Shown here in pieces: positions 10,434 through 21,589 of a stretch of DNA of 64,000 bases (position 1 is its first letter; every line of letters starts with the position of its first letter). The notes under the pieces were generated by a model. The model was not told the origin of the DNA and searched no databases. It saw only the letters and a program-made list of their open reading frames with translations. Location of the stretch: assembly GCF_947242115.1 (NCBI RefSeq), contig NC_074715.1, positions 52,900,080 through 52,964,079 on the forward strand, read 5' to 3'. The translations under genes and the position numbers were made by a program. This DNA comes from Biomphalaria glabrata (taxonomy: Eukaryota; Mollusca; Gastropoda; Planorbidae).

Positions 10434-10757
10434 CTCTCCTATTTCTCCTTCTCTCTCTCTCTCTCCCTCTCTCTCTCCCCCATTCTCTCTCTCCCCCTCT
10501 CTCTCTCTCCCTCTCTCTCTCCACCCTCTCTCCCCATTCTCTCTCTCTCCCTCCCCTCTCTCTCTCTCCCCATCTCTCTCTCCCCCTCTCTCTCTCCCTC
10601 TCTCTCTCCCCCTCTCTCTCCCTCTCTCTCCCCTCTCTCTCTCCCCATCTCTCTCTCCCTCTCTTCCTCTCTCTCCCCCTCTCTCTCTCTCTCTTCCCCT
10701 CTCTCTCTCTCTCCCTCCCCCTCTCTCTCTCTCCCCCCTCTCTCTCTCTCCCCTTCT
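10434..10757. repeat. Polypyrimidine (CT/CCCCT) tract of 320 bp
   Basis: Almost pure C/T on this strand; frames on both strands are simple-sequence artefacts. It lies about 160 bp beyond the stop of lectin gene 1. Confidence 0.95.
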
Positions 10758-10914
10758 AATTATAAAGCCATGAACACTATTAAAAACAATGAAATGAAAC
10801 AGAAAAGTATATATAATGATTTCAAAAATATATTGCACACTTAGACATATAGTGTAAATGCCAAACAAATAAAGTTACATAATGGTTACATAAACGTATG
10901 GTGTGTCAATTTAG

Positions 10915-11026
10915 CTATTTTTTGCACTCATATACAATTTCCAAATGTTTATAAAGATTTTGCGAACAAGGATTCTGGAAATTGCTACTTCCAACTTCTA
11001 CCGTGCATGCCAGGCGTCCTTGACAT
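10915..11026 (-). CDS. Exon 3 of lectin gene 1 (C-terminal half of SUEL domain)
   Basis: Acceptor TTTCAG precedes 11026. Codes CQGRLACTVEVGSS, then FQNPC, then a LEIVYECKK end and TAG. The CxG, C, NPC and YxC landmarks are all present. Confidence 0.85.
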
Positions 11027-14000
11027 CTGAAACATGTAACATCATTTAAATAAAAGTTCGTAGGGTAAAAAAAATAATAATAAATATATCAAATTTGTAC
11101 TTTTATAAATAAACTAGCCGGATATGACCCGCGGTCTAAGGGCCTTAGTTTTGTTATTACTGATCTACTGGTTGGATTTAGATAATTTGTTTTTTTTTAT
11201 ATTTCCATGAAAATAAAAGTGAATTTATCCATTCAGCTAACATATTTATATGAAATATAAAATACTGTAAAAACGGTTGTACCCGATTTGTTAAAAATTT
11301 AGTTTTTTTAATAGAGATACAATTAGATAATTGTTGTCTATTTTTAGGGCTCTCCGGTAAAGTTGGGACATTATACGTACACTATGGTCTCCACCATGAT
11401 CTAAGAAACATTTATGTCAAGTTTAACAAGAATGGTCGAACGGTTTTGATTTCTATATAGGACATACATACATACATACATACATACATACATACATACA
11501 TACATACATACATACATACATGCATACATACATGCATACATACATGCATACATACATACACACATACATGCATACATACATACATACATACATACATACA
11601 TACATACATACATAAATACATAAATACATACATACATAAATACATAAATACATAAATACATAAATACATACATAAATACATAAATACATAAATACATAAA
11701 TACATAAATACATACATACACACATACATACATACATACATACATACATACATACATACATACACACATACATACATACATACATACATACATACATAAA
11801 TGCATACATGCATACATGCATACATACATACATACATACATACATACATACATACATACATACATACATACATACATACACACATACGCCTAACTTTATG
11901 TTTTTTTATATTAGATTTAAAAAAATAATTATTTATCAATAAAAATAAAAGTTTTTATATGCAAACAAAGTAGGACGTAATCATCTTCTTTTTTGAAGTA
12001 ACGTCTGTATTATATAAGAGAGGTATTTTCTTCGTCTTCTTTCTCTTTTCCATCACTTTTTTTCTATCTGTCTGTCTTTGTCTGTCTGGCAAAAAAATGT
12101 GTACAGTTTAATTCTCACACACCCAATCTCGGATCAAGTTAAAATTTTTCACAATTATTTCTTGCACCTGACAATGTAAAAAAGTGACACGGCCTCTCTC
12201 TTGAGATCCGGATATCCTGTCCGTGAAAAAAAATGGAGGGATTTGGATACACCATCTGTCACAGCACGCTTTTTAACTCAATCTTATCTTATCTTATAAA
12301 ATACAGACGTTACTTCAAAACAAAAAAAAAAGATGATTACATCCTACGCGTCATGCATCTAGTCATGCATGTTAAATTCTGCCAAGTCATTGGTTTTCCT
12401 GGCTTACCATCCTCTATCAGCACTAGAGAAAAAGGAGTATTTGTATAAATTTGTCCTAGCATATGGAACGAGGAATGTGACTTTGTCTTTGTGTCTTTCA
12501 GAGTATTTTATTAGGTTTTGCTTTTGTATTTGTTCAGTGATTTACGTATAACTGCTACTTTACTTTTGAGTTTTCTCTCCTGAGTTTAGTGATTTTACTA
12601 AATCTTGTAGCAGAAGCCTCGCAAGTAGAGGTAACCTATACGTAGCAAAATTATTTTCTAATTGTTGTTAACTTTCTATAAGTTACTCGATTAATAATAA
12701 AATATGGACGTAATTTTCTTCCTTTTTGAAGTAACATAAGAAATATATACGATAAATCATCTTCTTTTTTGAAGTAACGTCTGCATTATATAAGATAAAA
12801 AAACATATGGATTTATAAGTTTAATGCAAATAAAACTAATAAGATACCTTAGTCACCCTACCCAACGTTAAGACAGCAAGTTTGAGAAAGTCTGCTTTAC
12901 ATGAAAGTTGTTTTTTTTTAATAAACGTTCACTTAAAATTTAGCAGACTAGAAACTTTATTTTTTCTTTACAAAGCCCTGTCTGTCTGTGTGGTAAAAGG
13001 TTTGTACACGTCATTTCTCCCACACCCGATCTCGGATCAAACTGAAATTTCACATAATTATTTCTTTTACTTGACATTACAAGACGCAATACATAAAATT
13101 ACCAATTAGTTAATTAACGTTTAGTAATTAATTCTTGGGCTCGGTATCTCGAACAAGGGAAAGAAGCTCTACTTGACTGAAGTGGTGGTATAAGCTGAGA
13201 TATAGGTAGCCGCTCTATAATTGTAATGAACAATATATAAGTATACTATGTACTATGTTCTCTAGACATAAGAACCTCACTAGCAGAGTGGATAGCACAT
13301 CTGCCCGAGGAGGCGTGAACGTCGAGTTCAAATTCAGATCGCACAGATTTATTGTTGTTAGTCTAGATCTATTACAAACTGAAGTACATGACTGATCCTA
13401 ACTAATTGATTCAATTGTACTTTTTTTTTAAAAGTATTTTTTGTTTTTCATGTTTGATTTGTGACTTTATTCACATCGATCCTTTTTATTATGTCCTTCA
13501 TTAGCTATATATCTCAAATATTAAGTCTCAGCCTATGAGTATACGTCTCCTTGTGGCCATTTGAATATTTATTTGTTCTTTGAAATATTGTAAGTGTTGA
13601 GAGGTGGCATAACTATATGTTGGGGGGAGGGGGAAGGGAGTCTTAATTTGAAAGTCACCCTGGGCCCCCACTTGAGAGAGGGGGGGGGTGGTCCTAAAAT
13701 GAATGTCCCAATTTTTTTACATTAAATATCACGCCATTGCCATGAAACCTTGCTTTTCATGTGGTGTCAAAAATACTAGCCAGCATTGAACTAGATGATG
13801 TTATAGATGACCTTTGCTGCACAGAAAGCACGACTTTAGGCGATATGAATTGTGATTTGTCCCGTGTGCATTATTGCGCCAATAAACAACGGTATCGTTA
13901 ATTAAAAGAGTTTTGATGATTATTTTTCTTTGTTTATTTAACTTTTATACTATGGCAAAAGAGGACCTGGATGTGGCAAAATATGTAGGTCACAGTTTGG

Positions 14001-16000
14001 GCTGTATAGCCACAGGAAATGCTGCATTCCTCATTAATTTTGGGACTCGAAGACAAGCAGCAATTGAAATGTCGTCATGTAGTTATTATGCACATTATCT
14101 CATGTCATTATGTCGAAATGTGGGGGCCCCTTCCCCTCCCCAATCCCTAACTAAGCCTCTAGTGATGAGTACAGTTCTAAATGTAAACGAACACAAGTGT
14201 TTATGCAAAAAGGTCAAGCCCAGAATTCTTATTTAAAATTTTTCAATAATATTAATCCTCAAAAAGAGATCATGAAGCCACCCTATAAACTTAACCCTTG
14301 ACTTCGAAGATGAATTAGGAATGCAGTATAAGCCGTGGCTACGCAACCCAAGCTTCGACCTACATATTTGTTCTGTTGCATCAAGATCTAATATGATCAT
14401 TTACGTTCAAATCCCAAAAACTAGAAAAAAAAATATGCACTTGCATATAAGCAACTCTCTGTGTAACTGTAATGCGACAAACTATATCCGGATGTTCTTG
14501 GTCACAAACTTTGTCGAAATAGCCGTACTCAGCGTTCAGAACGTTGATAGTCTCCCCTGAGTCACAAGTTATCGTCACTTGCATACCTTCACATGCCCAG
14601 CTTTTTTTTGCTGTGGAAGTTAAAGCGTTTATTAATACTTGAACTATGGAGATGAAGTCCAGTAAGATTATACCTAAGACAAGCCCGGGACCGGAAGCTC
14701 TTCACCCCAAGTCCAGTCGGACGATTTCATAACGGTACTGAACATTAGAACCTAAAGCGCAACCTGCGGCTCTAGTCCCGCTCGCTACAAACGCCGCGCC
14801 AAACCTAATAAAATACTCAGAAAGACACAAAGAAAAAGGCCCATTCCTCGTTCCATATGCTAGGACAAATTTGTACAAATTCTCCTTCTTCCCTAGTGCC
14901 ATTAGGGCATGGAATGGGTTGCCTGAGCTAGCCAGGAAAACCAAATGACTTGGCAGAATTTAAGTCATTGTTTAACATGCATGACTAGATTGACCCAGGA
15001 ACACGCGTAGGACGTAATCATCATCTTTTTTTTTTTTTTTTTTTGAAGCAGCAGAACTAAAGCGTCATAATGTAGCAATTCGAAAATGAACTAAAATACA
15101 AAACCATAAATTTGGTTAAAAGTCGAATAGAATTGCATGCAAATCAACAGAAAAATAATTAGCAATGCGTCAACAATGACTTAACTCTTTCTCTCCTAAC
15201 TGACGATACCAGCGTTGTTTCCACCAGAATGTGGTAAATAATTACGGAGAGAAAGAGTTAAGAAGCTCTTCTTATATTATTGTATTACGAATTGAGCAGT
15301 GACCAAAAGCTCACACCGTCATAGAAATGTTGATTCTATCAGCGGCTTAAGAAATATGTTAATGGGACAGAAACATCAGGCTGTGTCGTGGGTCTGCTTA
15401 TTAATACCGTATGGCTTTTAAAGGGGTCCATGAATTGAGACAGTTTGAGAACCTCTGCACTAATGAGACCTGCAAACTGACTGGGAGGAACTTTGATAAA
15501 GAACATTAATGGTGATGAACATTTTATTGTAATTTCCCTTAAACCATAAATACCTAAATACTTACTGATGTTGATGAACAGCTTATTGTAATTTTACTTA
15601 AACCATAAATACCTAACTCTTTCTCCCCTGAATGACGATACCATCGTTGATTTGACCACATTAAATTATATTTTCCTTTTATAAACATTAACTTTTGATA
15701 AATATGAAAAGAGCGTTTAATTATATACCAAAATAAATCTTGTTTTATTACAAAGTTATTGAGGTTGAATCATACAGTGAAATGAATACAAATGAGCAAA
15801 ATGAATAATTCCGTCGGATCATGGAAAATAATTACGGAGAGAAAGAATTAAATACTTACTGGTGTTGATGAACAGCTTATTGTAATTTCACTTAAACCAC
15901 AAATACCTAAATACTTACGGGTGTTACTGGCATCCACGGAGGTGAGCAGCAGAGTGGCGAGTAGTGTCAGTAGGACACGCGTCAACCTTTCGAACATCAT
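10915..16000 (-). CDS. Lectin gene 1: secreted single-domain SUEL-type lectin, three exons (119 aa)
   Basis: Exons on the minus strand: 16000-15919, 14610-14445, 11026-10915 (82+166+112 nt = 120 codons with stop). Residues 1-25 form a signal peptide (MMFERLTRVLLTLLATLLLT...). The mature part begins near ASNTPKKSWACEG and contains one SUEL domain with its eight cysteines: ACEG, ITC, KVC, IVC, ICQG, LAC, NPC, YEC. Intron phases are 1 and 2, as in lectin genes 2 and 3. Intron 2 uses a GC donor. Known: SUEL/rhamnose-binding lectins bind galactose or rhamnose on microbes or eggs and are often immune effectors in molluscs. Seen: the usual YGR motif is YGY and the usual DPC is NPC, so sugar specificity may differ. 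Both introns are filled with transposons. The start at 16000 gives MM; 15997 is equally possible. The domain call is strong; function is inference. Confidence 0.85.
11110..11905 (+). mobile_element. CATA-element, near full length, in intron 2 of lectin gene 1
   Basis: Begins 'actagccggatatgacccgc', contains 'aacaagaatggtcgaacggt' and ends 'cgcctaactttatg'. Its CATA tract has expanded to 425 bp (11461-11886). Confidence 0.7.
11461..11886. repeat. (CATA)n microsatellite with TGCA and AAATA variants
   Basis: Imperfect tetranucleotide array inside the CATA-element; the reading frames on the minus strand over it are not genes. Confidence 0.95.
11975..12030 (+). mobile_element. CR1-like LINE 3' end fragment
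   Basis: 'gacgtaatcatcttctttt' and 'gaagtaacgtctgtattata', the last bases of the LINE at 38188. Confidence 0.65.
12060..12190 (+). repeat. R-CAGA repeat fragment
   Basis: 'ctgtctgtctttgtctgtc', 'acacacccaatctcggatca'. Confidence 0.55.
12275..12545 (-). mobile_element. CR1-like LINE 3' end
   Basis: Minus-oriented; the (TAAGA)n tail appears at left as 'cttatcttatcttat', followed by the reverse of the 38-kb LINE C-terminus. Confidence 0.75.
12735..12800 (+). mobile_element. CR1-like LINE tail fragment
   Basis: 'catcttcttttttgaagtaa' and 'attatataagataaa'. Confidence 0.55.
12955..13430 (+). repeat. R-CAGA repeat joined to a tRNA-like SINE (SINE-D)
   Basis: R-CAGA motifs to about 13260, then a tRNA-like head: box A 'tagcagagtggatagcac' and box-B-like 'gagttcaaattc'. 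The SINE body 'cagatttattgttgttagtc' is the sequence also found before lectin genes 2 and 3. Confidence 0.6.
13600..14161 (+). mobile_element. hAT-like TIR element in intron 2 of lectin gene 1
   Basis: Starts near 'gaggtggcataacta' and ends 'ccctaactaagcctct'; flanks AGTGTTGA and AGTGATGA form an imperfect 8-bp target duplication. Shares 'tacattaaatat(c/t)acgcc' and both ends with the 205-bp element at 51353. The internal frame at 13913 is not recognised. Confidence 0.6.
14305..14392 (+). repeat. Dispersed repeat R2, copy 1
   Basis: 'cttcgaagat...ggaatgcagta...cgtggctacgcaac' recurs at 21477 and 49958. Confidence 0.5.
14445..14610 (-). CDS. Exon 2 of lectin gene 1 (N-terminal half of SUEL domain)
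   Basis: Acceptor ACTTCCACAG at 14620-14611; 166 nt, the same length as the equivalent exon of gene 2 (39391-39556). Codes ACEGMQVTITC through AEYGYF to IVC. The only end that keeps phase 2 and the following CQG motif is AT/GCAAGT, a GC donor at 14444-14443. Confidence 0.85.
14735..15050 (+). mobile_element. CR1-like LINE 3' end in intron 1 of lectin gene 1
   Basis: From 'ctaataaaatactcagaaag' it follows the 38-kb LINE C-terminus (FAxAYARTNLYK...IRAWNGLPELARKT) in diverged form and ends with the 3' UTR 'gacgtaatcatcat'. Confidence 0.75.
15185..15257. mobile_element. 73-bp piggyBac-like mini-MITE
   Basis: Terminal inverted repeats CTCTTTCTCTCC and GGAGAGAAAGAG; flanked by TTAA at 15181-15184 and 15258-15261. 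Confidence 0.8.
15500..15918 (-). repeat. ~60-bp tandem repeat containing the exon-1 splice donor (three units)
   Basis: Reading from the exon (minus strand), the unit GTAAGTATTTAGGTATTT...GTTCATCAACACCA occurs three times, each starting with GTAAGTAT. The middle unit is interrupted by the MITE at 15617-15847. Confidence 0.8.
15617..15847. mobile_element. piggyBac-like MITE, 231 bp
   Basis: Same ends (CTCTTTCTCCCC...GGAGAGAAAGAA) and the same 'tgacgatacca' interior; flanked by CTAA and TTAA, one mismatch from the expected pair. It splits a donor-site tandem repeat. Confidence 0.75.
15919..16000 (-). CDS. Exon 1 of lectin gene 1 (signal peptide)
   Basis: Codes for the signal peptide and ASNT, ending in phase 1 at a canonical GTAAGTAT donor. 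An acceptor-like pyrimidine/AG just before the ATG suggests a non-coding 5' exon may exist upstream. Confidence 0.8.
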
Positions 16001-16528
16001 CTTTTCTAACTACACAAAAGTATTGATTACGAACACGTGACCGCGCACAGATGCATGTTGTAAATCTAAGGAAGGCAACTCAACGAAGTTCTACAGTAAA
16101 TAAATTAGTGTGTTGTTTCTTTACCAGGGCAAACACATAGCAGCCTTCTGTTGACATAGACTCATAGAGTCTTGTTACCAATGTAGTGGGGAGCACATGA
16201 TATACCGATAGGCTAAGATTGACCAAGCACCGGTCCACGATTGACCTCTGCCCCGGAAAAACCGCCAAGACAACGATTTGAAGGGCACAACCAAGGTGGC
16301 CTTCCTTTTTCCCTGCTGGCATCTTTTTTTTTCAAACTTGCTGGTACACACCTATTCCAATACCACCCTGTGTAATCCTGTTGAGTTCTTCATAGGTCCA
16401 TTGTGTTTACGTATGGCTGCAGGAAATCACTTTTTACTTATTTATATTAGATTGTAATTTTATTTAGTATTCTATATAGAATGTCAACTGCCATCTTGTA
16501 AATGTATTTTTACAACAAGTGTTTAGAT
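16001..16528. other. Upstream region of lectin gene 1
   Basis: No convincing TATA box or exon seen. Unlike genes 2 and 3 it does not carry the shared promoter block. A minus-strand frame at 16080-16322 is not supported. Confidence 0.35.
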
Positions 16529-18017
16529 CAGTGGTTCCCAAACTTTTTTGTCTCGTAGACCCCTTGCCATGTTTTTAAGTTTTCGATAGACCCCCCAGCA
16601 TTTTTTTGAAAATTCATTAACTTCAGATGTGCTTTTCTCACTGATTACTATGCGATATATATTTATTGATGACATTCAAAGCAAAATAAAATTTAATATG
16701 CATTACAAGAAGTAACTAAACAACAACAACAACAAAAAAACGCCTATTGGTGGGCAGCTTTGATAATAAAATGACAATCTTGGGCTTCAATTTAGTTCGG
16801 GTTAACATTCTATCTTCTCGATTAGATGATGTCTGACTGATTTAAATTTGGAAAGTAAGAAAATTTATCATTGTCATTGTATGCTTCATTAATTTAATCC
16901 TCACATGAAACACTGAGATTATGCCTTCGTGTTGATCAAATTTAGTTAACCTCATTCAATTTATGAAACAAGTTTATGAAATAGACTATGTCCGATTCCC
17001 GTTTAATTTCTGTTTTAAAATAGGATCTTAGCAACCAAGAACTCAGAAAAAATAGTGTCAAAGATAAGCCTTTCGAAAACTATCATACTTCAGTGTGAAG
17101 GAGCAATTGATCAAAATTTCAGGCAAAAAGCAATTCTTTATGAATTTCTTGATTCATAACAAAAATATAATAATACCACTACATTATCAGGCAAGATTAA
17201 CTAGTCCAGCTTTTTTAAAAAATAAATCGTAATAACACGATAACCATTCATTGTCCAAAACTCATTTCACCATTAAACCTTTGAACTGTATTGTTGCTTA
17301 GAGGAATTTTTAATGATATCAGATATAGGATTGTGTAAAACAGATTGTAAAACCTCTTCAATGGTTGGCAAAGTCAATATTTTGCTTATAGTGTGCTGTT
17401 TTTTAGAGTTTGATATAAGCCTAAGTAAATGTATTGTAAGACACTCACAAACCTATTCTATTCTCCGATGTTTAATCAACATTTTTCTACTGTGGCTTAA
17501 TTCTGAATTTAAAAATTTTCAAAAGTATTTCAAATCTTAATCTATTTTATTTCATGTTGACTTTTCTCGATGTTCCAGCTTTAATGGTTTCATAGCGACA
17601 TAGCTTCAAACTTTGTTACATAAAAATAAAGAACAAATGCAATAGTTGTTCAACAAAGAAAGAATGAAGCCAAATTTTTAATAACCAACAATTTACGGTC
17701 AACATTTTATTTAAAGACTCGGCCATGTAAATTATTACTTTCATGTAGACACAATTAAGGTATTTAAAATAATACGTTAAAAATTTTAAATAAAAAAAAT
17801 CATTCCACTAACAGGGTTGAAATTCAAAGGATTAACTAAGGTACAAATCATGTGTGAACGAGTCAATTTAATGAATGGTCATGCTTCAATGAGATCCGCC
17901 TTCGTAGACCCCCATTAACAGGCCATAGACCCCCAATTTATTTTTTCACTTCCGTAGACCCCTTGGAAGTCCTCGTAGACCCCTGGGGGTCTATATAGAC
18001 CACTTTGGGAATCACTG
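16529..18017 (-). mobile_element. hAT element, 1489 bp, with perfect 8-bp target duplication
   Basis: Ends CAGTGGTTCCCAAA and GGGAATCACTG; flanked by GTTTAGAT at 16521-16528 and 18018-18025. Sub-terminal 'cgtagacccc' repeats occur at both ends. On the minus strand near 17076-17115 there is a trace of a transposase-like LLLHTEV..FSKG string, resembling the ZBED5-type hAT transposase core, but the coding region is badly decayed. Confidence 0.85.
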
Positions 18018-18339
18018 GTTTAGATACTGGCTTTTAAGAAACAGTATATTTATGAGTGTATAGATTTGTTCTATTTAATTATAGTTTTTGTAAGGAAAGG
18101 AAAGAGCGAAACTCTTCAAACAATGTATGTTAGTTTTATGTAGAATAACTAGTTGATGTATGTTTAGAGAATTACTTTGTCATTAATGTTTCTATTGTAT
18201 CCTTCTCTCTCTTATGTTCTTATAAGAGATGATTAGCTTACATTATTAGATTTTTTTTTGTTAGATCTAGTATTTAGACCTGATTTTGTGTGTACAACTT
18301 GGTCTAACCATTTAGGCCTATTAATTATGTTTAGTTTAT

Positions 18340-18680
18340 TTACCTTTACCTTTACCTATCCCTTAGTCTGTTTTACCGTTGGGGCGCCAGGCAAGATTTG
18401 TCGACCGTGTTTCTCCATTCCTCCCTTTTTTTTGCCTTGTTTAGAACCTCTCTCCATGGCAGGCCCGTCCATTCTATAATGTTGTCCTCCCATCGCTTTT
18501 TCTGTCTGCCTCTTCTTCTTTTCCTGGCACTGTTCCCTGAAGGAAGGTCTTTGCTAGCCCCGTAGATCTTGTAATGTAGCCAAAGGTTTTAAGCTTTCGT
18601 CTATTTACAATAGTTAGCAGGTCGTCATGGGCTCCGATCGCTACAGTAACCCTGTCTCTGATTTCTTTAGTTTATGCCCA
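18340..18680 (-). mobile_element. RTE-like LINE 3' end
   Basis: Minus copy of the element at 40062: tail 'tttacctttacctatccctt', then 'gttggggcgccaggcaagat' and the reversed 'GLAKTFLQGTVPG' region. Confidence 0.8.
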
Positions 18681-18689
18681 TGTGTAATT

Positions 18690-19015
18690 ATGTTATACGT
18701 TTGCCTTTGGCAGGTTTTTAGTGTATATTAAACACTTGAAATAAGCCTCCTGAGTTGCCTCGTCATTTGATTGTGTTACATTCTGTGCCAAACCCACCAC
18801 ACTAATTATACCAATACTTTCACCAGCAACCTGAAAACGGACCAACGACAGCGTAACCCCCTCTCTCCAGGTCCCTACTACAGTCTTTAGGAAGCACAAA
18901 AGACAGCTCCTGGACCTTGGAGACATTTGTTTTTTACCAGTTGACTTTTGATTTGATAATGTGAAAGTTTCTTTGACCACGAGTGAAGAGTGTACTGTCA
19001 TCTTTGGTAAATGTG
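18690..19015 (-). other. Unassigned segment, LTR-like
   Basis: A 102-codon frame on the minus strand has no recognisable domain. Base composition and ends are compatible with a solo LTR, but no target duplication or second copy was seen. Confidence 0.2.
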
Positions 19016-19128
19016 TTTACTATTTACGTCTGGCGGTGTTGCGCTCGATAAAATAGCAGGTGAAACACGTCCACCAGTTTACGATAGAAGAGATAGAAGA
19101 AAGTTATTTACATGTCATTGTTTGGGTC

Positions 19129-19393
19129 GGAGGCGCGATGGCTGCGCGGTAAGGTGATGGCTTCCAAACCGGGGGTCCAGGGTTCCAGTCATGGTGAAGA
19201 CTGGAATTTTTCATTTCGGAATCTTTGGGCGCCTCTGAGTTCACCCAGTTCTAATGGGTACCAGACATTAGTTTGGGAAAAGTAAAGGCGGTTCATCGTT
19301 GTGCTGGCCACATGATACCCTTGTAAACCATAGGCTACAGAAACATAGGCCCTAAAAGACCAAAAAGGTCTCAAAGGGGAACTTTTTATTGTC
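19129..19393 (+). repeat. SINE-A, full length
   Basis: Head 'ggaggcgcgatggctgcgcg', 'ggtccagggttccagtcat', body 'tctaatgggtaccagacatt' and 3' end 'ggtctcaaaggggaacttt'. Confidence 0.9.
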
Positions 19394-20239
19394 TGGGTCA
19401 AAACGTTGATTTTTATCAACGGGGCACTCGCAGCAGCAAGATACACAAAATACGAACAGCAGCATCATGAATCAACTGAATCAACTGAATCAACTGCATT
19501 TTATGGGTATTTAGGTGAGAGATCGGTACTTTGGTGATGAAACTGTAGTATATCTTAACGAAAGCGTCGGTAATAAATTGACTTCTTTTGTGCGAGCACA
19601 ATGGATTATGAAATACGAATCTATTCGCACTTGTAGTCTCAAATTTGAGAAGATCTTTTACTGTTTGGCGTATCTTAAAATAAGGCTTCAAGTGAAACCA
19701 GACTAACTAAACTAGTGAAATCACTGCCTGCTTCTCACAAAGCATACGATCTGTATAAATAAATTCAAAACTATAATATTTATCTGAACCTATTAACACC
19801 GCTGTCAGGGGGAGGTATGGCGAGAGTGAATATGTTACTTTGGTATGATAGTTATATCCCCTTGTTTATGTACTCCCAGATTATGAATGTGAATAGTCTT
19901 GCACGTGTTATGAACTGAATGATTTAGTTTTCCTTGAATGTGCGAGAGAGTGTGTTAGTCATTAAGGTTTGTTCCCGGTCCAGATAGGTTGGGCAGTTGC
20001 TTCCTGGACTGGTGTTTGTCAATTAATATCTGGTAGACGGTTTCCTTTTCAAAAGCGATTGATAAAAAAAACTCAAGCCTATTTTCGAACATGATATCAG
20101 AGCGCTAGCCACTGAGCTATTCGAGTACTTATAAAATTAGAAGTTTTCATAGTTGATGTAAAATTGTTAGCGACAAAACGAATTCTCAACACAAGGCTTA
20201 ACCCCTACTTAGCTTAGTATATTTCAAATTCATCCTGAG
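19394..20239. other. Unassigned spacer
   Basis: Only a short 9-bp tandem ('tgaatcaac') near 19470 stands out. Confidence 0.35.
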
Positions 20240-20329
20240 TTATATAGTGAGAGAAATAACGTTTCCTAGATTTTATCAGACAGACAGACAGACAGACGAG
20301 TAACTTGATATAAGCTTGGTCTTTATACT

Positions 20330-20655
20330 GGCAACGCGAATGTACTCACCACTTAAAATCAAATGTCGACCTGACCAAAGACTTAGTAAGTGTCCCTTCG
20401 ATAACCAACTGAAACAACCAAGTAAGACGCATCTAGTTTGTGACATGGTCGAAAACAGAAAAGTTCTGAACTGGAAACCCTACATTGGTAGAAAGAGAAA
20501 TGTAAATTCCACAGTCTCACTTGTAACATTTATTATTCCGTATGCTAGGAACAATTCATACAAGTTCCTTCTTTCCTAGATTTATAAGAGGAAGGAACAG
20601 GTCCCTTAATCAGACAAGACAATCAATGACTTAACAGATCTTAACAAAACATGTA
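20330..20655 (+). mobile_element. Diverged CR1-like LINE C-terminus
   Basis: 'attattccgtatgctaggaa' codes IIPYARNNSYKFLLS, the counterpart of VPYARTNLYKYSFF at 38 kb; the 3' end 'aacatgtatgactaga' follows. Confidence 0.6.
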
Positions 20656-20965
20656 TGACTAGATTAATAATAATAATAATAATAATACATTTTTGTTATA
20701 GAGCACTGTTACCAAACAAAATGTAGGCTCAAAGCGCTGTAATAATATTACAAACACAAACACGAAGGCTAAAATGGACAAACTAATCTAAAAAATAAAG
20801 TCTTAAAAAGGTAGGTCTTAGTGTTCTCTTTCAATGAAGTGTAGCAAGTGGTCTGAGATCAATGGGGAGTGAGTTCCAAACCTTTGGTCCGTGTACTGAA
20901 AAAGCCCCCAGACCGTAGCTTTTGAGGGAGAAACGCGGCACCACTAGAAAAATTAACCGTCATTT
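20655..20965 (-). mobile_element. L2/CR1-group LINE 3' end with (ATT)n tail
   Basis: On the minus strand it reads VVPRFSLKSYGLGAFSVHGP, then KVWNSLPIDLR, the usual C-terminal motif of L2-type reverse transcriptases. The tail is the TAA run at 20669-20690. Confidence 0.7.
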
Positions 20966-21272
20966 TTTGGAAAACAATTAGAGTCATTTTCAATATCCGT
21001 GTACAGGATTAGATTTCTTTAAAGATTTTTTTTGCCACTTAAAGCGCATTTGTGATAGAAGAATATAAACAAAAATTAGATTAATAACTACACTATCAAT
21101 ACAGTAGATTTTTGTGCATAAAATTAGGAGTATTTTTAATTTCAATGCCTGGGATACGCTGATCTATCATTCATGTCATTAGCTATTAACAAATGAATTC
21201 AGTATGGAATATGTTGAAAAATAATTCTGAGTATAATTATCTAATGTATAATTTGGAATTCATATATTTCAG

Positions 21273-21441
21273 TTCCAGTTAAAACTAGCTTTGCAGATGA
21301 AGGGATGATGGTTATTCTACAATGCGAATACAATAAGAAGATTGATGTTATAAATGGCTTGTACATTAAACGTCCAGACTTTCCCCAGCCAGGGAATTCT
21401 AGCAACTTTTATATTGATGTCACCGAAATCGTTTCAGAAAG
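21273..21441 (+). pseudogene. Orphan, degenerate SUEL first-half exon
   Basis: Acceptor ATATATTTCAG and donor AG/GTATTA enclose 169 nt, the same length and phases (1-2) as exon 2 of lectin gene 3. It reads DEGMMVILQC...KIDVINGLYIK, matching the CEGMxVxLxC...INVLxAxY pattern, but the first cysteine is Asp and the later cysteines are absent. I found no matching signal-peptide exon upstream or C-terminal SUEL exon downstream. It is probably a relic of a fourth lectin gene on the plus strand. Confidence 0.6.
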
Positions 21442-21476
21442 GTATTACAGAGAAATATATAAAATAATAAGGCTTG

Positions 21477-21565
21477 TCTTCGAGTCCTAAGATCAGTGAG
21501 GAATTCAGTATTTCCCGTTGCTGTGCAGCCCCATCTGGACGTAAAATTTTTCAACATCCGGGGCA
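21477..21565 (+). repeat. Dispersed repeat R2, copy 2
   Basis: 'agatcagtgaggaattcagt...ccgttgctgtgcagcc', about 40 bp downstream of the orphan lectin exon. Confidence 0.55.
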
Positions 21566-21589
21566 AACTGTCAGGGTTATATTAAAGTC

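Noticed and set aside
10328-10868. Ser/Leu- and Arg/Glu-rich proteins on both strands
   Set aside because: Polypyrimidine tract open in several frames; no gene features.
11401-11939. Met-Tyr-Val-Cys repeat proteins on the minus strand
   Set aside because: Translations of the CATA microsatellite.
16080-16322. Upstream coding exon of lectin gene 1
   Set aside because: No splice sites join it to exon 1 in frame and exon 1 already begins with a good signal peptide.
18693-19001. 102-residue protein
   Set aside because: No domain, no signal peptide, no splice context; LTR-like composition is a better but unproven explanation.
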